A DNA stretch of 64,000 bases from Monilinia fructicola (taxonomy: Eukaryota; Ascomycota; Leotiomycetes; Helotiales; Sclerotiniaceae), in NCBI GenBank assembly GCA_008692225.1, contig VICG01000007.1:1337501-1401500 (forward strand), given 5' to 3'. A program made the translations under genes and the position numbers. Below, piece by piece: positions 58,916-64,000 of this stretch. The notes beneath the pieces are model-generated. The model saw only the letters and a list, made by a program, of their open reading frames with translations. It did not search any database and was not told the origin of the DNA. Every line of letters starts with the position of its first letter. Positions within the stretch are counted from its first letter, which is position 1.

Positions 58916-60108
58916 AATGCCATTCTTCTTTCCTCATGCCTCTCCCTTTCTGGGTCTACATTACAGTACACGATATGACCGTCCCTTACCACTTATTGTA
59001 TTTTTAATACCCCTCTTTCTTACCTGACGCACTCAACAAGATTTAATGCGTACATTTTTCTCACCGGCGTTGGTTTTACACATAGGATGAAGGGGCGTTG
59101 CACAGATTTTGCATAGATGAGTTTTTTGAGATAAAGGAGGTTCTCAAGACAGAGACAGAGATAGAGAGATATGAGTAACTACTAGGCACAATCACGGTAT
59201 AGCAGCGTAGCATGCTACTTGGATACGAATATCACGACATGACTTTGCTGGCCACTCGTCAGTCAGCTGATAAATTATAAACTTTCCTTGTTAGTCTTTG
59301 GAAGAAACTGCCTCATTGAAGACTGCTTATGCTTGGTTTGTATGTGATGTTTGATTTATATGATGTGATGTGAATGATGTATATGTTGATTGTATGTGCT
59401 TATTGTATGTATGTATGTATGTATGTAAATTAGATACCTACCTACCTACCTACCTACCTAGGTATCTATCTCTCTTTACAATATCCATATCCATATCCAT
59501 ATATATATATATATATCTCTCTCTTTCTCTGACGTACCTAGGTATATATATATATATGCACACATGATATGCACACATGATATATACGCATGATATATAC
59601 GCATGATATATACGCATGATATACATACATACATACATATACATATACATATATATATCCACAAAACTCATTCTCATTCTCATTATTACTATTATTCTCA
59701 TCATCACTCACACTCAGATTCACCCAAAACAAGAAAACAAGACAAGCCGACATCCAAGAAGAAGAAGAAGAAGAAGAAGAAAAAAAAATCAAGTTTCCGC
59801 ATTTTTCAATCCGGAAGATGCCCAATGCCCAATCCTATTTATTTTTCCGTCCCCCTCCCTCCCTACGCTCAATACACAAAGGATAGGGGGGACAGCGCAA
59901 AGGTATATAATTTCCCGATTCTCTCCCTTCTTATGACTACTGGTATGCTATTCCCCATTCCCCTCTGGGTCCCCATCTCCCAACCGCTGGTCCGTCCATG
60001 CATGCATGCAGGCATTCATCCATCCCGCGTATTATGCTATCTATATTCCTCGGTTCAAATATCTAGTGAGAAGGTAAATGAGTGGGAAAGCGATGTGCCG
60101 GACATCTC
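58916..60108. other. convergent 3' spacer with AT-rich and tetranucleotide repeats
   Basis: TATG units (59404-59427), CTAC units (about 59436-59461), ATATATCC/CATATA and GCATGATATATAC units (59480-59660), GAA trinucleotides near 59758-59780. Open frames here follow the repeat periods and are not genes. Confidence 0.6.
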
Positions 60109-61300
60109 TCACTCGTTGTAATGGTAGACCTGTCGGTTTCGCATGTCAGCACACAAACTTTGTAGGGTGGATGAAGAAGATGTGAGTGATTAATTACCTT
60201 GTAATTGGGTAGGCCAAATGCGTTCCACCCCAATCTCTTTGCCATTCTCGCAAACCCTTCCGTCTCTATCAAATGGTAGAAGGCAAATGGGGGAAACATG
60301 GCCCCATCACGATGTACCTCTGCTTTGACCATCAAGGCTGTTCCTCCGACGCCATCGAGGGGGACTTCTGCCTTGACGTCCCCAGAATCATTGGCAAGAT
60401 AGGCCATCAAAGTTCGATAGGTGGCCATGTCAGCATAACCCTCCAACAAGATATCATCGGGACCCATCGATTCCCCAAGTTTCCTCGCAACATCGCTATC
60501 CTGCCAGCTGTTGAAATCGTAGGGGCGCTCGGCCATTCGTTTGTCCTTTGCATCATAGTATCGTTGGAAACAATTTGGCACAATGATGGCTTTGTCGTGA
60601 GAAGCCAGATCCTGAATCAAGGTTGGCGGAGTCTCGACCACGTCCGAATCTAACCATAAAACCCACGAGACCGAGGTCCAAGGGTGGTGAAGAGAAGAGA
60701 GTTTCTCGCTCGCGACATGGCCGCTCTTCTGGCCTTTTGATTTTCCAACTTGTGGCGTTCGGCTTCGGTTTGGGATGCGAGAGGGGGATCGAAATCTTGT
60801 CGCTCGATGATGATACTTGCGAATCGATTCTTTTCCGGTCCCGACTTTTGCGTCTTGGTGACCTGCTCCTGCAGAGCTGCCGTGGCAGCATTTCCTTCCT
60901 TGTTCTTGGGAATGATGAACGCGAGAGTGATGAGCTCGTGCGGATATGAAAGCTTGAGGAGATTATCCCAATAACCTTGATAGAATCTGGCCAAAGGTGT
61001 CAAGATGAGAATGGCTTCCCTGTTCCCCAAAGGATCGGCGGTACTGGTAACGTTATTCATATGGTAATGAACGACCGGTGGTGGTATCCGTTTCCCACTC
61101 TTCGTAGCTTCATTTTGCTTTCGAAAGGGGGAGGTGGGGGGTGAAAGGGGATTGGATGCTGCGCTTGCTCGTCTCAATTGCGATGTTGCTGAATCGGCAC
61201 CCGATGGTGAGAATAGAAAGACGAATATTATGATGCATAAGACCGCACCCACAAACAAAGTGAGCGGATTCGTACGCCGTAAAGACCGGACTGGGCCCAT
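60109..61300 (-). CDS. Anp1/Mnn9/Van1-family mannosyltransferase, one frameshift
   Basis: Golgi type II membrane glycosyltransferase of the mannan polymerase family, acting on N-glycan outer chains. It starts with RSLRRTNPL and an anchor helix (LFVGAVLCIIIFVFLF). The Ser/Pro-rich stem follows, then NREAILILTPLARFYQGYWDNL and LGFI-type text up to MSRARNSLLFTTLGP. The next conserved block, SWVLWLDSDVVETPP with the DxD metal motif, is in another frame: one base appears missing between about 60668 and 60690. The catalytic part then runs through YADMATYRTLMAYL, DGVGGTALMVKAEVHRDG and GLPNYK. An intron 60197-60130 (GTAATT...CGACAG) leads to the last exon VYHYNE, the family's usual ending. With one base added the coding length is 374 residues. 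Which of Anp1, Mnn9 or Van1 cannot be decided. Confidence 0.85.
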
Positions 61301-62396
61301 GGCTCCGTTGTACTGGAAGAGATGTTGTCCTCAATCGATCGTCTTTTGAAGATTCTAAGAGCGCATTTGTCAATTCTTGGGTGACGAAGAATGGATAAGT
61401 TGGACTTGTCGAGGTTTGTTATGTATATGTATTCGGTTCGTGTTCGCAGATGGATGGTGAGGAAGATTGAAAATTAGGACAGCAAACTCTCTTATCCTAA
61501 AGAATTAATGAGAATGATTGAATGGATGAATGAATGATTGAAAGATTGAGTGAGTGATTGAGTGATTGAGTGATTGAAGATTGAGGATTGAGGTAAATGC
61601 AGTAGTAGAGTAGTAAGATCTTACTAATTTGCTTGCTTTCTTTCTGTCTTTCTGTCTTTCTTGCTTTCTTCCTTTCTTCCTTTCTTCCTGTCTCTCTATT
61701 CTTCCTACCTTCTTTCCCAAAATATCTCTCTACGTACGTACTCCTCGAATGGAAAATGTTGTCCAGAAGTCGAGAAAAATGAAAAGAGCAAAGTTAGATT
61801 GGGGTGCAAGTTGCAACGGTAGATCTTTCTTTTCGTAGGTAGAGTGTTTGATATTGATGTAGACTTGTAAACTTACACTTTGACATCTTGTCCTATGATT
61901 GGCTGGATTTGATTAGAAGGAACATCTTAATGATCTGGCCACGATATGAGAAATGAATTAAACCCTGAAGGCCAGAGAACTTCAATTATATGTGAGTGCC
62001 TGATGGATTCTTTACTGTGCTTACTGCTTGTACTCCGTAGAAAGCTGCTCAGTAGATGGATCGGTAGAGAGTCGAGAGAGGCAGGTTAGTAGACAAAGAG
62101 GTAAGTAGGTAAGTAGGCAAGTAGGCAAGTAGGTCAATAAGTCAGTAGGTAAGTAGGTAATGGTAAGTAGTTTGTACAAGCAGACTAAGTAAGTAAGGAA
62201 GTAGTATATCTCTCCAACTATTCCATTCCTGCCACCATAACGAAAACCTCCTAGAACGATCAATTGATATATATCCATGGATGTGACGAGCATGCCAAAC
62301 ACTATCCTCACTACTTTCACCGCATTGTTGGAAGCTGACCTCACTCTGAAAACCGCGTCGGGCACTGTAAGGAGAAGAAGAGCGAGTAATGAATAT

Positions 62397-62436
62397 CCAT
62401 CCATCCATCCATCCATCCATCCATCCATCCATCCAT
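62397..62436. repeat. (CCAT)n microsatellite
   Basis: Ten tandem CCAT units. Confidence 0.9.
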
Positions 62437-62750
62437 ACGATGGGCATCGACGACGATGATCTAATTGGTGTTAACCTTATAGGGGTAAAGTTCGGAGATT
62501 TTCCTCAGCGAGTCTGTTGCAATACTCCGTACAGCACCTACCTGCGCCTGCAGTACTTGGTAGGCATGCAAAAGGACGGAGGATATCTATGTGGCTATAT
62601 TCAAGAGTTGAACTATTTCTCCTACTTGTATTGATCCTTCCATCTTCCATTTCATCGATCTATTCGTGTGTTTTTCCTAGGTTTATGTATGTACGTGCTG
62701 TACCGAGTAGAAACGTTGATAATTAGAGGTTCTAGTTTAAAGTAATATAT

Positions 62751-62752
62751 AG

Positions 62753-62779
<27 letters not shown>
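62751..62779. repeat. (TA)n microsatellite
   Basis: About 14 TA units. Confidence 0.85.
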
Positions 62780-62783
<4 letters not shown>

Positions 62784-64000
62784 ATTAGAAGCACCTACCT
62801 GGGTACCTACATATGATGAATGTCTTCCTCGAGAATTTGTCGTAATCTACTCTTTGACATGCAAACACAATATACGAGTACAAGTAAACGATAATGCGTA
62901 AGTGATAATACAATACATATTCAAACATAGCATTCATCTATCTACCTACCGATTTACCTAGGTTAGATCGTTCAATCATACTATGATACTCGAGTATGTA
63001 CGTCCACGGGTAGCTGAACATCAGCAACATTTGGCAATGGGAGAAAGAATCCACCGCCATCTCGTCATGGGATCTGATTATTAAGGCCGCCAACATACCA
63101 TACATCCCTGGAGAGAGGGGGCAGGAGGGAGATGATGCCAATCTTCAGGAATCCCACCACGTGCCATACGTGATGGGCAGGTTCAGAAGGTCCCGAAAGA
63201 CATCTTTGCTCTCCGCTCGCCCATCCCTCGGTCCTCATGACGAACTGACTCCATTCTCCGGACTAACCATCCATCATTAGAATTAGAATCTTCCGTCTCG
63301 CGCAATCGGTTCCCGGCTCCTCGCTTTCACAGCCCGCCCAATGCAGGTCCGGCAGGTCCAGCTTCGGGGAGAGCGAGCACCTCAGCCGCTCCACAGGGAA
63401 GGGCGAAGCATGATGCACGGATGTGACGTTGGTGGCGGTGGATGGATGGATGGTACGTTGATGTTCAATGGTACAGTAAGATTACCTCCGTGTTCGTCCA
63501 CGAGCGTCATGTGCGTCGCGTGGCCACAGTGGGCGTGGGATTGCTGCGCTGTGGGTTGTTTGTTAGTTGCTGGTGCGAGATTGCGAGATGCTTCCTCCGG
63601 GGTTGAGGTATTCATTCGTCGATGGATCGACATCACAGTTTCGGGTCGTTTCTTTGTGATTCCACTGCTGCGTCGCGTCAAGAATGTTAAGATTGACGAA
63701 AGGTTTCGAGGTGGTAAAACCTCGGTTAGAGACCCTTTGGTGCCTTTTCGAGTATGGATGGAACGTGCTTGGAAGGAGGATGTTCATCTCTACTGTAATA
63801 CTCAATGTCATGCGAGGCCCGGCATATCGGGACAACTTCATGCGAGGTCGACGATTCATGATGATCCGATGCGTAGGTGGTAGGTGGTAGGTCTCTTTGA
63901 AAATTTGCGGGATTTGAGCTACGATAAAGACTTTCGAATCTACGAGGAGGAGCAAACTTTCTCTATTGAGTAGCATACTGGAAGGTCTTACAATCACGTA

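Larger units (their letters stand above)
61301..64000. other. repeat-rich end of the window, no supported gene
   Basis: Upstream of the mannosyltransferase lie GATT/GAGT units (61500-61590) and TTTC/TTCC runs (61640-61700). GTAGGTAA-type units fill 62090-62170, CCAT units 62397-62436 and a TA run 62751-62779. TACTCCGTA occurs at 62031 and 62523. The 180-codon frame 63341-63883 has no family feature and is opposed by open minus frames, so I do not call it a gene. Confidence 0.45.

Noticed and set aside
59450..59825. Tyr/Ile-rich minus-strand frames
   Set aside because: They follow ATATAC repeats and carry no independent support.
63341..63883. 180-codon frame near the right end
   Set aside because: No similarity recognised, open frames on both strands, Arg/Cys/Trp-rich composition typical of chance frames in GC-richer DNA.
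1..64000. CRISPR array, prophage or bacterial insertion sequence
   Set aside because: Introns and fungal gene families show eukaryotic DNA; tandem repeats have no unique spacers and no transposase frame was seen.

Overview
The window looks like nuclear DNA of a filamentous ascomycete (Pezizomycotina), plausibly Leotiomycetes of the Botrytis/Sclerotinia kind. Introns are short (about 45-155 nt) with GTRNGT donors, CTAAC-like branch sites and YAG acceptors. The gene families are fungal: a Zn2Cys6 regulator, a Cu-only surface SOD, an Anp1/Mnn9-type mannosyltransferase and a fungal sugar porter. Intergenic DNA is full of simple repeats. The class-level placement is inferred; no rRNA or marker gene is present.

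Layout. 1-15 kb is gene-poor: a broken ankyrin-repeat gene runs off the left edge, a secreted heme peroxidase lies at 3.6-5.2 kb, and a few fragments of unidentified genes follow. 15.7-17.2 kb holds a Zn2Cys6 transcription factor, 18.5-19.0 kb a DUF202 membrane protein, and 24.0-25.9 kb a class-V aminotransferase related to molybdenum cofactor sulfurase. 26-34 kb is again sparse. It contains the relic of a secreted, kexin-site-containing repeat peptide precursor (28.8-29.2 kb, minus) and a small V-ATPase subunit f gene (30.9-31.3 kb, minus). 34-44 kb is compact and intact: a GPI-type Cu-only SOD, an MFS sugar transporter and a 1224-residue C2H2 zinc-finger protein. 44-64 kb alternates housekeeping genes (PTPA, exosome RRP46, NAD kinase, Anp1/Mnn9-family glycosyltransferase) with long repeat-rich leaders and spacers. 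One frameshifted conserved-looking gene lies at 49.8-50.5 kb.

The genes do not form one pathway. The cell-surface or secretory set is the peroxidase, SOD, repeat peptide and mannosyltransferase. PTPA, RRP46, NAD kinase and V-ATPase f are core functions. PTPA and RRP46 are divergent and share a 0.67 kb promoter region.

Two results stand out. First, the 28.8-29.2 kb locus has a signal peptide followed by 12-13-residue units ending in KR, with a perfect 75-bp DNA period, now decayed by stops and frameshifts; it reads as a KEX2-processed peptide or RiPP-like precursor. Second, at least eight otherwise conserved genes each carry one or a few single-base indels, often in short homopolymers. This points to consensus sequence errors more than to real pseudogenes, and it matters for anyone using this annotation.
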